From contig PCXB01000008.1 in the NCBI GenBank assembly GCA_002787535.1, forward strand, positions 1 through 52,475: a stretch of DNA of 52,475 bases, given 5' to 3'. This document shows, in pieces, positions 33,981-42,772 of this stretch. The notes beneath the pieces were generated by a model. The model was not told where the DNA came from. It saw nothing but the letters and a program-made list of their open reading frames with translations, and searched no databases. Made by a program: the position numbers and the translations under genes. Every line of letters starts with the position of its first letter. Positions within the stretch are counted from its first letter, which is position 1. The stretch is from Deltaproteobacteria bacterium CG11_big_fil_rev_8_21_14_0_20_45_16. Lineage in GTDB: Bacteria; Bdellovibrionota; UBA2394.

Positions 33981-34639
33981 AAGCTCCGTGCAAAATATCT
34001 CCCAGCTTGCTTTCGGCCGATTTTGCTAATCTTGAAAGCGAAATGGCTCAGCTTGATCCGAGTCTTGTCGACTACCTACACCTGGATGTAATGGACGGTC
34101 ACTTTGTTCCCAACATTACGATAGGCCCCGATGTCGTCAAAGCCATCGCCTCACGTACAAATATTCCGCTTGATGTGCATTTGATGATCGAAAACCCAGA
34201 ACGTTATATCAAACAATTTGCAGACGCAGGCGCTCACATCATTACGGTGCATGCTGAAGCAGCGACTCACCTTCAGCGTTGTCTGCAACAAATTCGAGAA
34301 TTTGGCTGCAAAGCTGGCGTATCTTTGAATCCTGCCACGCCCCTAGAAGCATTGCATTATGTTTTGGAAGATAGCGATTTGATCTTGCTGATGACTGTTA
34401 ATCCTGGTTTTGGCGGACAGAAATTTATTCCACAAATGCTACAAAAAATTAAAGACTGCGTCGCGTTAATTGAAAACCGTAATATAGAATTGGAAGTCGA
34501 CGGAGGCGTCAAGGTTTCCAATATCAAGAGCTTGTACGAGGCCGGAGCCCGAGTCTTTGTAAGTGGCAGTGAAATTTTTAGCAATCCACCGTATAATGAT
34601 GTTATTCGGAGGATGCGCTCAGTACTATGCGATCGATAA
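33977..34639 (+). CDS. rpe: Ribulose-phosphate 3-epimerase
   Basis: Interconverts ribulose-5-P and xylulose-5-P. The 220-residue TIM barrel has SPSLLSADFANLESEM (start), LDVMDGHFVPNITIGP with metal Asp/His, and LMTVNPGFGGQKF. Placed between fmt and a methyltransferase gene; overlaps both neighbours. Confidence 0.95.
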   Translation: MKAPCKISPSLLSADFANLESEMAQLDPSLVDYLHLDVMDGHFVPNITIGPDVVKAIASRTNIPLDVHLMIENPERYIKQFADAGAHIITVHAEAATHLQRCLQQIREFGCKAGVSLNPATPLEALHYVLEDSDLILLMTVNPGFGGQKFIPQMLQKIKDCVALIENRNIELEVDGGVKVSNIKSLYEAGARVFVSGSEIFSNPPYNDVIRRMRSVLCDR

Positions 34640-35424
34640 CGGAGACGCTACGCGTTCCCAAATCAAATTCCAGTCAAGCCAATGAAACCCCAGGTAATCG
34701 GGAAACTTTACTTCGTGAGTTGAATCCTGCTTCTATCGTGGCCTTCGTCGGCGATTCGACGGATCCAAGTGCGACTCAAATCCTTGATCGAATTGGAAAT
34801 CAAGGAAAGCTTGTCCTTGTTGATAGTGACAGAGAGAGACTTTCAGCCGCCCAAGGAGTTTATAAGGGCCACCGCAACATTGTTTTTATTGATGACAAAT
34901 TAGACCATCTTAGCCTCTCTGACCAATGCTTCGATTTTATCTGGTCGAGGTTTTCACTGGAGAATCAAAAATATCCTCGCCAAGATTTTGAACAGCTTAC
35001 TAATCTTTGTAAATGTGGTGGCTGGGCCGTGTTTGAAGAGCTTGATCAAAGTCATCTCAATCATTTTCCGCTTTCCAAATATCTTAGCGACCAACTCTTA
35101 GAGATCGCCCAACGCCTCAGTGACGCAAGGCTATGGGATCCCTGGGTGGGTCGTAAGCTTTTTAGTTTTTTCAGCGAAACTGGATTTCAAAATATTCAAG
35201 TCGAAATGAAAGCTCATCAAACACTCTACGGCAGCTCCGATTCGGATGAAATTCTCGAATGGAAAGCTCGATTGGAACAAGCCCATTTGGCGGTTAAATC
35301 AGGGCAATTCCGTCTCAGCTTTGATTTGAAATGTTTTGAGAGCGAATTTCTGGCGTTCTTTGAAAACCCCCATCGATTTAGTTATTCTCCTCTGATCTCG
35401 GTTTCAGGTAAAAAGGTGGAATGA
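34627..35424 (+). CDS. SAM-dependent methyltransferase-like protein
   Basis: The 265 residues show a class I methyltransferase pattern: a poorly conserved first motif (IVAFVGDSTDPSATQILD), acidic end of strand 2 (LVLVDSDRERL), motif IV-like FDFIWSRFSLEN and a later GGWAVFEELD. The glycine-rich loop is atypical, so activity and substrate are uncertain. It overlaps rpe by 13 bases and the next gene by 4, and is the bridge between the def-fmt-rpe genes and the envelope set. Confidence 0.68.
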   Translation: MRSITETLRVPKSNSSQANETPGNRETLLRELNPASIVAFVGDSTDPSATQILDRIGNQGKLVLVDSDRERLSAAQGVYKGHRNIVFIDDKLDHLSLSDQCFDFIWSRFSLENQKYPRQDFEQLTNLCKCGGWAVFEELDQSHLNHFPLSKYLSDQLLEIAQRLSDARLWDPWVGRKLFSFFSETGFQNIQVEMKAHQTLYGSSDSDEILEWKARLEQAHLAVKSGQFRLSFDLKCFESEFLAFFENPHRFSYSPLISVSGKKVE

Positions 35425-36011
35425 TTTTTTCGCTAATGATCCTTTTCACAATTGGATCTGATTCATCGTCGGACATTTCTTACGGCGAAGTCTATCTTGA
35501 AGAAACAGGGGCCTACCAAGCCCCACTCGTCTCGACTTCACTGGGATATGCATTTGATCTAAACAATACATTTTTGAACCTTAATTCCGTTGTTGGTAGC
35601 GCTCAGTTCAGACTTTGGCGATATTTAACTACGGGTGTCATGGGTCAATGGATCAAATCTTCTTATACAAAAAGCGGCGATTCTTTGAGGCGACTATCTG
35701 ATACGGCAGACCTGGTTTTTGATCTCAAACTACCACGATGGGGAATGTTCTCTTTAAGCCAACTTCATTTAATGATTGGAAAGTGGAATATCATGAACCT
35801 TACTAGCCTTGAAATTAGTCTCATTATGGGAGCCGGCGCCGGTTTCATAAATTATCAAAAGCGATTAAACTCAAATGAGTCTTATGAGATTTCTTACCTC
35901 TGGTCCGCTGAGCAACGCATCAGGTTTAATCAAAACTTCGGCTTTTCTGTTTCTTTTTTTGGTCATCGAGAAGCCGTGTTCTTTCAGCCTTCGTTATTTG
36001 CAAGCTTCTGA
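35421..36011 (+). CDS. Outer-membrane beta-barrel-like protein of a Glt-like set
   Basis: The 196-residue protein begins with a short hydrophobic leader (MIFSLMILFTIG) and continues in alternating amphipathic strands with periodic aromatic and Gly residues. It ends in Phe (FFQPSLFASF), the typical C-terminal signature of barrels inserted by BamA. Its position and overlap with downstream TPR and TonB-like proteins recall the outer-membrane barrels of Myxococcus Glt gliding clusters, but no named family can be assigned. Confidence 0.62.
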   Translation: MIFSLMILFTIGSDSSSDISYGEVYLEETGAYQAPLVSTSLGYAFDLNNTFLNLNSVVGSAQFRLWRYLTTGVMGQWIKSSYTKSGDSLRRLSDTADLVFDLKLPRWGMFSLSQLHLMIGKWNIMNLTSLEISLIMGAGAGFINYQKRLNSNESYEISYLWSAEQRIRFNQNFGFSVSFFGHREAVFFQPSLFASF

Positions 36012-36441
36012 GTCTCGAGCCTATTACGAAAGCTTCGAAGAGTCTGATGTTAACTTTATGGTGGCTGCCGAAGAGCTCATGAAGATTACCTATGCGGAGC
36101 AAGATTGGCGCAGCTTTTTCGCCTATGCTCAGTATTATCGAATCAAAGGCATTCAGTCCGACACCTATATTCTTGAGCTTTTAGCTCTGCTGCGTCATTG
36201 CCAAAATGCCATACTGGAAGAACTCATTGCGACATACCGCAAAACCAAAGATCGACCAGAATACGCCCAAATCCTCGCGCTTTCACGAACTGTCTTTAAA
36301 GATAAGAAGGGCGGCACACAGCCCAGCTATGAGCTCAAGTCTCGGGCACAAGGTGACGCGCTATGGAAATTAAATTCTGAATGGATCGGAAAGCACCATC
36401 CTTCTAAAATAAAAATTAAGGTGAAAAATTTATGCGAATGA
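35998..36441 (+). CDS. Helical protein of the Glt-like set
   Basis: The start is uncertain: TTG 35998 (14-base overlap with the previous gene) is chosen; TTG 35959 and ATG 36058 are in frame, and an ATG at 35875 would need a 137-base overlap. The product (about 147 residues) is alpha-helical, with helices such as FMVAAEELMKITYAEQD and RSFFAYAQYYRIKG resembling TPR or HEAT-like repeats. No signal peptide is clear unless the longer form is used, where a hydrophobic FLFLFLV stretch could serve as one. Its stop overlaps the next start. Confidence 0.55.
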   Translation: MQASESRAYYESFEESDVNFMVAAEELMKITYAEQDWRSFFAYAQYYRIKGIQSDTYILELLALLRHCQNAILEELIATYRKTKDRPEYAQILALSRTVFKDKKGGTQPSYELKSRAQGDALWKLNSEWIGKHHPSKIKIKVKNLCE

Positions 36442-38102
36442 TTCTATCTATTACTTTGGCCATTTTCATTCATACGATGGCCTCGGCAACTCCGGCGACC
36501 TCCGCTTCTCTGACGGCTCAGGCCATTGAATGGCTACAAAAAAACGAAAAGCAAAAGGCCTTAAAAATCCTTGAGAAAGCCTTTGAACTCGCTCACGAGC
36601 CGGAAGAAATACGACAGGTCGGCAGACTTATCCTGGAAGCAGCCCCGGCCAATTATCCCAAAAGAGAGTCTTACCTCCGCTATCTCATAAAGTTTTCACC
36701 CGAAAATGCGGAACTCGGAAAATGGCTGAAAGAACTTGGAGATATTAGCTTTGACGAAGGCAAATTTGATCACGCCGAAGACTATTATCTTCGCGCCTTA
36801 GCTCACTATGAAAATCCACAAATTGTTCGCTATAAACTAGCATGGGTATACTGGAACCAGAAAGTCCGCGCCCGAGCCTTTGATACATTTCTTGCGCTAT
36901 ATACTGACGCTGACTCAAAGTTGAGAGAGCAAATTCGAAAGGACACCGCCAAATTGTGGTGGGAGCTCGTTCGATTGCCTCAAACTCAAATGCAAGCATT
37001 TGGGCAACTGTCAGACTCCGACACTAAGCTTTTCATGGACGAATATTTTGCTCTAACTCCAAACAAAAAGGAATCAGCCGAGAAAATCGAAAACAGCTTT
37101 CTACAGATTAAGGACGAGGAGAAGACCTCGCCTCATTTGCTCGCCTTTTTAAAGGGAGGCTTCTTGATTAAGGACATGAATTGCTTAATGTTCCGAAAAG
37201 TTCTCGAACCTTTTTTTGAATATCCGCGTGAGCATCTTTTGCTTTGTGCCAAACTTCTAGATGAGGTTACACCAGCCCGATTACTTCCATTCTTTGATGC
37301 TTTGCCTGAAGATGATCGAAATGAAAAAATAGATTGGGCCAATGCCGAGCTTTTATTTATGGACCAAAAGAATCACCTCGGGATTCAAATGCTTATCGAA
37401 AGCCAGCCTTTACAGTCGCGATCCAAAGAGTTTGTTGAATATACTGAAGCCCAACTTGTAAAGCTTACGGATTCTGAATTTCAGACGATGGCGACGACCA
37501 TCTCGCCTGAAAATCTAAAATTCCTTGTATCTCAAAATAATAGCAGCCCCATCCTTAATCGACTTCAAAAATACAACCCCAATGAATGGATACCCTATCA
37601 GCAGAAAGCTTTGGCCGGCCAAGACGAGCCAAAGGAATTTTTGATCAAGAAAGCTTCTTGGCTATCTCAGAAAAACCCTATTGATCTCAACGAGCTTGAT
37701 TTGGTGCTCCGTAAAATTTTCAGCAAGAAACTTAATCCGTCCGAAGAGGGTATTAAGGCGCAATTCGAAAAGATGGATGAGGATCGTAGTAAACAGCTCC
37801 CCAATGAATTTGATGGTGATTTTCAGGCTGCTTACAAACTTTGGCTGGAAAATTTGGACCGAAGCATAATCATTCTGAGTGGCGCCTCTCCTGAATGGAA
37901 AGCCATTACTTGGCCGCTGCTTAGACAGCGCATCACCCAAAATATTTTTGCTATCAGAAATCAGATTCGAGAAGTAGACCTCCCCCCAGACTCAAAGGAA
38001 TTTCGCGAAGAATTTGAGTATAGGAAAGTAAAACTTGAAAAAGAGCTTACGGATAAATACCGAGAGTATATTGCCGATGACAGCCAAAGGCAGATACATT
38101 GA
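36432..38102 (+). CDS. Exported TPR-type protein of the Glt-like set
   Basis: The 556 residues begin with a signal peptide (MRMILSITLAIFIHTMASA) and then several TPR-like helix pairs: AIEWLQKNEKQKALKILEKA (about 32-51) and FDEGKFDHAEDYYLRALAHY are the clearest. The rest is helical, charged, and lower in similarity. Periplasmic TPR proteins of this layout are common in Glt/Agl machinery. It starts with GGTG in front and overlaps its upstream neighbour by 10 bases. Confidence 0.68.
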   Translation: MRMILSITLAIFIHTMASATPATSASLTAQAIEWLQKNEKQKALKILEKAFELAHEPEEIRQVGRLILEAAPANYPKRESYLRYLIKFSPENAELGKWLKELGDISFDEGKFDHAEDYYLRALAHYENPQIVRYKLAWVYWNQKVRARAFDTFLALYTDADSKLREQIRKDTAKLWWELVRLPQTQMQAFGQLSDSDTKLFMDEYFALTPNKKESAEKIENSFLQIKDEEKTSPHLLAFLKGGFLIKDMNCLMFRKVLEPFFEYPREHLLLCAKLLDEVTPARLLPFFDALPEDDRNEKIDWANAELLFMDQKNHLGIQMLIESQPLQSRSKEFVEYTEAQLVKLTDSEFQTMATTISPENLKFLVSQNNSSPILNRLQKYNPNEWIPYQQKALAGQDEPKEFLIKKASWLSQKNPIDLNELDLVLRKIFSKKLNPSEEGIKAQFEKMDEDRSKQLPNEFDGDFQAAYKLWLENLDRSIIILSGASPEWKAITWPLLRQRITQNIFAIRNQIREVDLPPDSKEFREEFEYRKVKLEKELTDKYREYIADDSQRQIH

Positions 38103-38350
38103 CAATCTCGGGATTAGCAGTCTTTGTATGGCTTCAACTAAGCTCACAAATGGTTATTGAGCTGGATGATGTTCAAATCGAAGGAGACATTCGTCGTCCC
38201 AATATTATCGAGATGGAAGGATCCAAACTTACCCAAAGTATTGAAAAAGCAGCGCTTTTCAATCTCTTAAGCCTCGAGAAGAAACTTCTGAAATTACGGC
38301 CTTTGGAGAGCTTCCGCAAATCTCGGAACTCCGCTATTAAGGCCCCGTGA
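38099..38350 (+). CDS. Small conserved-looking protein of the Glt-like set
   Basis: The 83-residue protein (TTG start overlapping the previous stop) has an N-terminal hydrophobic stretch (LAVFVWLQLSSQMV) and a short acidic motif, IELDDVQIEGDIRRPNII, followed by a helical Lys-rich tail. Similar acidic 'ELDD..I.G' stretches occur in small proteins beside gliding genes, but I cannot name it. Tight overlap on both sides indicates cotranslation. Confidence 0.5.
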   Translation: MTISGLAVFVWLQLSSQMVIELDDVQIEGDIRRPNIIEMEGSKLTQSIEKAALFNLLSLEKKLLKLRPLESFRKSRNSAIKAP

Positions 38351-39444
38351 TTCGTGGATTTCTTTCAAGCATTTTAGGCCGCTGGCCCACCCTCCATCTT
38401 AGCCTCCGTGGGACTCACGGGGAGATGCTCGGCGAGCTAAAGATCAAAACACCGGGTAGCTATGTTGTTTGTCAATTAAACGGCGGTTTAAAGATTGAAC
38501 GAAATTTTTTTTCCTTAAAGCCAGGATTGAAAGTCCAATGGAACTTCAAGAGCCTCTGCGTCAGTTTTGCCTCGCACCTCAGCCTGTCTAATGCTTCGGC
38601 GACGATTTGGAAACCTTATTGGGACGAGGATCTGATTCCTAGTTTTGAACTGAAGTGTGATGAAAGGAGCTCCTATGAGCTGACAAATCAAATCGGGCAG
38701 CGACTCAGATTCTCGTTTGAATATATTTCGCTAGCAAATCTCAGCAAAACTTTTTTTCGTGAGCATTTTTGGATTCTTTCAGGATGCTTTCCTATTTTTA
38801 TTATTTGCCTCATGGGACTGATACCAGCTCAAACGCCTTGCGATTACCAAACTATTGATATTAGTAAAATTGAATCCAGCATCGTAACCAAGCCATTAAC
38901 TGGTTCTGGCGCTGCAACGACTCGTTCAAAAATTCAGAATCAAATTCGAAGCTGGAGCTCAGGTCCGCGACTTCCGAGCGCCGATACCTTCAAAAAGAGC
39001 TATGAAGACTTATTGAAAATTAAGGACACTGAAACTCACACTTCGAGACGCGGGTTAAGAGACACGGTTCGAGCTGCTTGGGCTGATGATCTCGAAGCCG
39101 GGGAAATCGAAGCCAATGACTTAAATATTAGTGCGCATGAGATTCAAAAATCTCTTCAGCCCTTTTTTTCCGATCTTAAGGATTGCTATGACGATGTCCT
39201 CATTCGCGACTCTAGCTTTCATGGAAGCCCTAGACTTATTTTACGAATAGGCATGGATGGCCGAGTTTCCGACATACAAATTCAGGAAATGAATCGGTCG
39301 AAAGCCGCCTCCGTGCAAATGCTTAAAGAATGCTTTTTGGGAGTACTTCGCCGAGCTCAAGTGCCCAAACCCAATCAAGAGTTTTTAGTTTCACGCCGTA
39401 TGTACCTCAACATAATGGGGTCAGGGCGGTTAAGTGCCAGGTAG
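38347..39444 (+). CDS. Inner-membrane protein with TonB/AgmX-like C-terminal domain
   Basis: The 365 residues form three parts: a beta-rich N-terminal domain (about 1-135, FHA-like in pattern but without clear phospho-threonine-binding residues), one TM helix (about 143-160), and a periplasmic part ending in a TonB/AgmX-like domain (about 265-350: FSDLKDCYDDVLIRD, LRIGMDGRVSDIQI, then LKECFLGVLRRAQVPKP). The same order occurs in Myxococcus GltG/GltJ-type proteins that link an inner-membrane motor to the outer membrane. The last residues, MGSGRLSAR, are encoded inside a 27-bp inverted repeat shared with the convergent dxs gene. Confidence 0.7.
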   Translation: MIRGFLSSILGRWPTLHLSLRGTHGEMLGELKIKTPGSYVVCQLNGGLKIERNFFSLKPGLKVQWNFKSLCVSFASHLSLSNASATIWKPYWDEDLIPSFELKCDERSSYELTNQIGQRLRFSFEYISLANLSKTFFREHFWILSGCFPIFIICLMGLIPAQTPCDYQTIDISKIESSIVTKPLTGSGAATTRSKIQNQIRSWSSGPRLPSADTFKKSYEDLLKIKDTETHTSRRGLRDTVRAAWADDLEAGEIEANDLNISAHEIQKSLQPFFSDLKDCYDDVLIRDSSFHGSPRLILRIGMDGRVSDIQIQEMNRSKAASVQMLKECFLGVLRRAQVPKPNQEFLVSRRMYLNIMGSGRLSAR

Positions 39445-39475
39445 CCTACTGGCACTTAACCGCCCTGACCCCATT
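39414..39475. repeat. Perfect 27-bp inverted repeat between two convergent genes
   Basis: Arms 39414-39440 and 39449-39475 are exact reverse complements, with an 8-base loop (GTAGCCTA). Each arm begins AATGGGGTCAGGGCGG. Both flanking genes end inside it: the plus-strand protein ends MGSGRLSAR and dxs ends MGSGRLSA plus six residues. It can form a strong cruciform or RNA hairpin and may end transcription in both directions. The arm style recalls REP-type elements spread by Y1 transposases; no such gene is here. Confidence 0.92.
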
Positions 39476-41505
39476 CCCTCGGCGCTACTCGATACGATCT
39501 TCCGAGCTGCAGCCTTAATCGATTCAATATCTAATCCAGCCTGCTTGTAGAGGCTATCAATAGAAGCCTGTTCAAAGAATCTATCGGGAATACCCAAACA
39601 TTTGATTCTAAGATCCTGCAAGAGATCATTCCGTTGGTAAAACTCCATAACCGCCGATCCGAAGCCGCCCATCAGTACATGCTCTTCGATCGTAATGATG
39701 TTCTTGGAGAGATTCAAAAGGCGTCTCATAAGTTTTTCGTCCAATGGTTTGATAAAGCGTGCATTAACAACAATCGAATGAAGACTTTCCTTTTTTAATT
39801 CCTTGGCAGCTTTCAAAGCCTGTAGAACCATCGTCCCACAAGCGACAAAGATAAAGTCCAGTGGTGCCTTCTGACTTTTCACGAGTCTTTCAACCCACTC
39901 CGCAGGAATGTTCTTTCTTTCGTAAGTCTCATCTTCGATTGTTGTACTAGCTCCAGAAAAATAAATAATTTCGCTCGACCCCCATTCGATTTCAGGGATC
40001 TCGTCCAAAGATTTATAAAGCGGCATGCCCACACCGGACCCTCGAGGATATCGAACACAGGAAGGCCCCTGATGTTTATTCATTGCCACAACCAATTCTT
40101 GGAGCTCCAACTCATCTTTGGGCGCACAAACCGCAAGATTAGGAATCGCTCGCATAAACGCAATATCGTAACAACCATTATGAGTCGCGCCATCCGCCCC
40201 AACAAAACCCGCGCGATCGAGCCCCATTTTAACATCCAAGTTCTGAATGCAAACATCATGAATCACTTGATCGTAAGCACGCTGCATAAATGTGGAATAA
40301 ATTCCTACATGGGGCTTAATGCCTTCAGTCGCTAAACCTGCGGCAAAAGTTACCGCATGCTGCTCGCTAATCCCTACGTCATAAAATTGATCAGGAGTTT
40401 CTTTTTGAACAACTCCCAAACCGGTTCCAGAAGGCATCGCTGCCGTAATGGCAACCACTTTAGGATCTGTTTTTGTCAAAAGCGCAACGGTCTTCGCATA
40501 GACTTTATTGTATCCCGGAGCCTCTCCCGGTTTACTAACAATTTTTCCACTTTCCTTTTCGTAGGGTCCACAGCCATGAAAAGTTTCTTTGTCCGCAATC
40601 GCAGGCGCGTAACCTCGACCTTTTTCGGTAACAATATGGATAAGAACGGGCTGGTTGATCTGTTTTACATTTTCGAGAAGCTCAACGAGCGCTTCGTAAT
40701 CATGTCCATCCATTGGTCCATAATACCGAAAGCCCATGCCCTCAAACATCACCGTGGGAACAATTAAGTTTTTAATCGAATGCTTGAGACGGCTCAAACT
40801 CTCGACTAATTCTTCGCCCACAACAGGAACGCGAGCGGCCATTGCTTTCAACTCATCTTGAATACGATGTAAAAACGGGGAACTCATCTTTTTTGAAAGC
40901 ATCGCATTGATTGCTCCAACATTCGGAGCAATACTCATTTCGTTATCGTTCAAGATGACGATTAAATTTTTCTTAAATCTAACATCTTGGTGCAAACCTT
41001 CGTAAGCCATCCCCGCCGTAAGGCCCGCGTCACCAATTACGGCAATGACTTTGTGCGAATCCTTATTACGTCGATGCCCTTCGCCCACACCAATGGCTGC
41101 CGATATACTCGTGCCCGCATGGCCCGCACCAAAAATATCATGGGGACTTTCTTCCCGACGACAAAATCCAGACACCCCATGCTCTTTTCGCAAGCCTTGC
41201 AACGACTCAAAACGACCCGTTACCAATTTATGAGGATAAGATTGATGGCCGATGTCCCAGACGATTTTATCTTTTGGAGATTCAAATACTCGATGAAGCG
41301 CAAGCGTCAGTTCAATCACGCCAAGTCCAGGAGCCAAATGGCCGCCGTTACGCGCGCAAACCTCAATGAGATACTCGCGCTGCTCTTGAGCTAGATTTTT
41401 TATCTGCTCTGCACTTAACTTCTTCAAATCCACTGGGGACTGAATATCCATACTAAGGGGATAGCGAGTTCGAAGTTCTTCCGTTGTAAAATAACCTTTT
41501 AGCAT
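39430..41505 (-). CDS. dxs: 1-deoxy-D-xylulose-5-phosphate synthase
   Basis: First enzyme of the MEP isoprenoid pathway, using TPP. The 691 residues carry WDIGHQSYPHKL, a TPP motif reading GDAGLTAGMAYEGL (GDG is usual), DGHDYEAL, the catalytic Glu in ISEQHAV and a transketolase C-terminal domain. ATG 41505 is chosen because AGGAAGG precedes it; this gives an 18-residue N-terminal extension. The C-terminal 14 residues are encoded by the inverted repeat. It follows ispA by 11 bases. Confidence 0.95.
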   Translation of the reverse strand: MLKGYFTTEELRTRYPLSMDIQSPVDLKKLSAEQIKNLAQEQREYLIEVCARNGGHLAPGLGVIELTLALHRVFESPKDKIVWDIGHQSYPHKLVTGRFESLQGLRKEHGVSGFCRREESPHDIFGAGHAGTSISAAIGVGEGHRRNKDSHKVIAVIGDAGLTAGMAYEGLHQDVRFKKNLIVILNDNEMSIAPNVGAINAMLSKKMSSPFLHRIQDELKAMAARVPVVGEELVESLSRLKHSIKNLIVPTVMFEGMGFRYYGPMDGHDYEALVELLENVKQINQPVLIHIVTEKGRGYAPAIADKETFHGCGPYEKESGKIVSKPGEAPGYNKVYAKTVALLTKTDPKVVAITAAMPSGTGLGVVQKETPDQFYDVGISEQHAVTFAAGLATEGIKPHVGIYSTFMQRAYDQVIHDVCIQNLDVKMGLDRAGFVGADGATHNGCYDIAFMRAIPNLAVCAPKDELELQELVVAMNKHQGPSCVRYPRGSGVGMPLYKSLDEIPEIEWGSSEIIYFSGASTTIEDETYERKNIPAEWVERLVKSQKAPLDFIFVACGTMVLQALKAAKELKKESLHSIVVNARFIKPLDEKLMRRLLNLSKNIITIEEHVLMGGFGSAVMEFYQRNDLLQDLRIKCLGIPDRFFEQASIDSLYKQAGLDIESIKAAARKIVSSSAEGMGSGRLSASRLPGT

Positions 41506-41516
41506 CTTCGCCCTTC

Positions 41517-42431
41517 CTAAAACTTTCTCTCGATCACAAATCTGGTGAGATCTTCCAATCGATTAACGTGAGAGAAAGATACAGCATTTAGCTTTTCCAA
41601 TGCCTTTTCGAACCAGAATCGGCCCTCTTCCTTCGCGCGGTCCAAGCCTAATAAAGAAACATAAGTCAGCTTGGAATTCTTTTCATCACTTTTTACCGGC
41701 TTACCAATTTCAGCCCCACCCAATACATCTAATAAATCATCCTGAATCTGAAAAGCCAGCCCCATCGCTTGGCCAAAATCGCGGAGTAATTTCAAACCTT
41801 TTTCACTGCAGCCCGCCGCCATCGCCCCCATCACAACGGAAGCCGCTAAAAGAGCTCCTGTCTTACAAAGATGGAGGTTTTCCATTTCCTTAAGCTCTCT
41901 TGAGGCAAGGCCTTCTAAATCAATGGCCTGTCCCAATACCATCCCTCGCATGCCCGCGGCCTTGGCCAACTCGCGAACCCATCCGAGGCTAAGTGAATCA
42001 GGAGTATCATTCGAGGCTGCCAAAATCTCGAATGCCTTAGTCAAGAGCCCATCTCCTGCCAAAATGGCCATCGCTTCACCATGAACTTTGTGATTCGTTG
42101 GCTTCCCACGGCGCAAGTCGTCATTGTCCATGCTCGGAAGATCGTCGTGAATTAAAGAGTAGGTGTGAACCATTTCGAGAGCACAGGCGGCCGGCCACGC
42201 GGCCAATTCGCTTCCAGAAAGCGCAAAACATGTTTCAAGACAGAATAACGGACGAATCCGTTTGGAGGACGAAAATAAACTGTACGCGGCTGCCGCCTCA
42301 ACCTTTTCCCGAGGTTCTGGAAGGTAGGACTCTAAACGTGCATCAACCGAGGCCCTCATCTCTCGCAGATAAGATTCCAAATCCAAACTACGTATCGCCG
42401 AAGAATCGCTATGAAGTTGTGCAGCTTTCAT
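41517..42431 (-). CDS. ispA: Polyprenyl (farnesyl/geranylgeranyl) diphosphate synthase
   Basis: Chain-elongating prenyl transferase. The 304 residues include the first Asp-rich motif DDLPSMDNDDLRRG (DDxxxxD) and the second DDLLD (in QIQDDLLDVLGG). Product length cannot be fixed by eye. Gene order xseB-ispA-dxs is classic. It begins 24 bases after the xseB stop. Confidence 0.93.
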   Translation of the reverse strand: MKAAQLHSDSSAIRSLDLESYLREMRASVDARLESYLPEPREKVEAAAAYSLFSSSKRIRPLFCLETCFALSGSELAAWPAACALEMVHTYSLIHDDLPSMDNDDLRRGKPTNHKVHGEAMAILAGDGLLTKAFEILAASNDTPDSLSLGWVRELAKAAGMRGMVLGQAIDLEGLASRELKEMENLHLCKTGALLAASVVMGAMAAGCSEKGLKLLRDFGQAMGLAFQIQDDLLDVLGGAEIGKPVKSDEKNSKLTYVSLLGLDRAKEEGRFWFEKALEKLNAVSFSHVNRLEDLTRFVIERKF

Positions 42432-42455
42432 GTTTAGCCCTGGATCAATTCGGTC

Positions 42456-42710
42456 TTAAGCCTCAAAGTCCTCAGTTTCAAAATCTTTTCGGGAGCTAGC
42501 TAGCGGCGATTTTTTTACTAAAATCTCCACTTTTTTTTCAGCCTCTTCAAGCTTTGTATAACAGAGTTCGGACAGCTTACTCCCCCGTTCAAATAGGGAG
42601 ATCGAGTCTTCGAGCGCCAAATCAGGTTTTTCTAGCTTTTGTACTACGAGTTCAAGCTCCTTTAAGGCCTCTTCGAGCTTCCCTGGGACCGTTTCGGCAT
42701 TTTTGGACAT
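42456..42710 (-). CDS. xseB: Exodeoxyribonuclease VII small subunit
   Basis: The 84-residue helical protein has the XseB pattern: FEEALKEL-like start (LEEALKELELVVQKLEKPDL), LEDSISLFERGSKLSELC, and a coiled end. It associates with XseA, which is not in the window. Divergent from the PHP/HhH gene across about 60 bases. Confidence 0.9.
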   Translation of the reverse strand: MSKNAETVPGKLEEALKELELVVQKLEKPDLALEDSISLFERGSKLSELCYTKLEEAEKKVEILVKKSPLASSRKDFETEDFEA

Positions 42711-42772
42711 AGACTACGCTTGTAGGCGAATTTAACTGGCCCGTCCATCTTTGGCTGGCTAGATTCCCGCTC

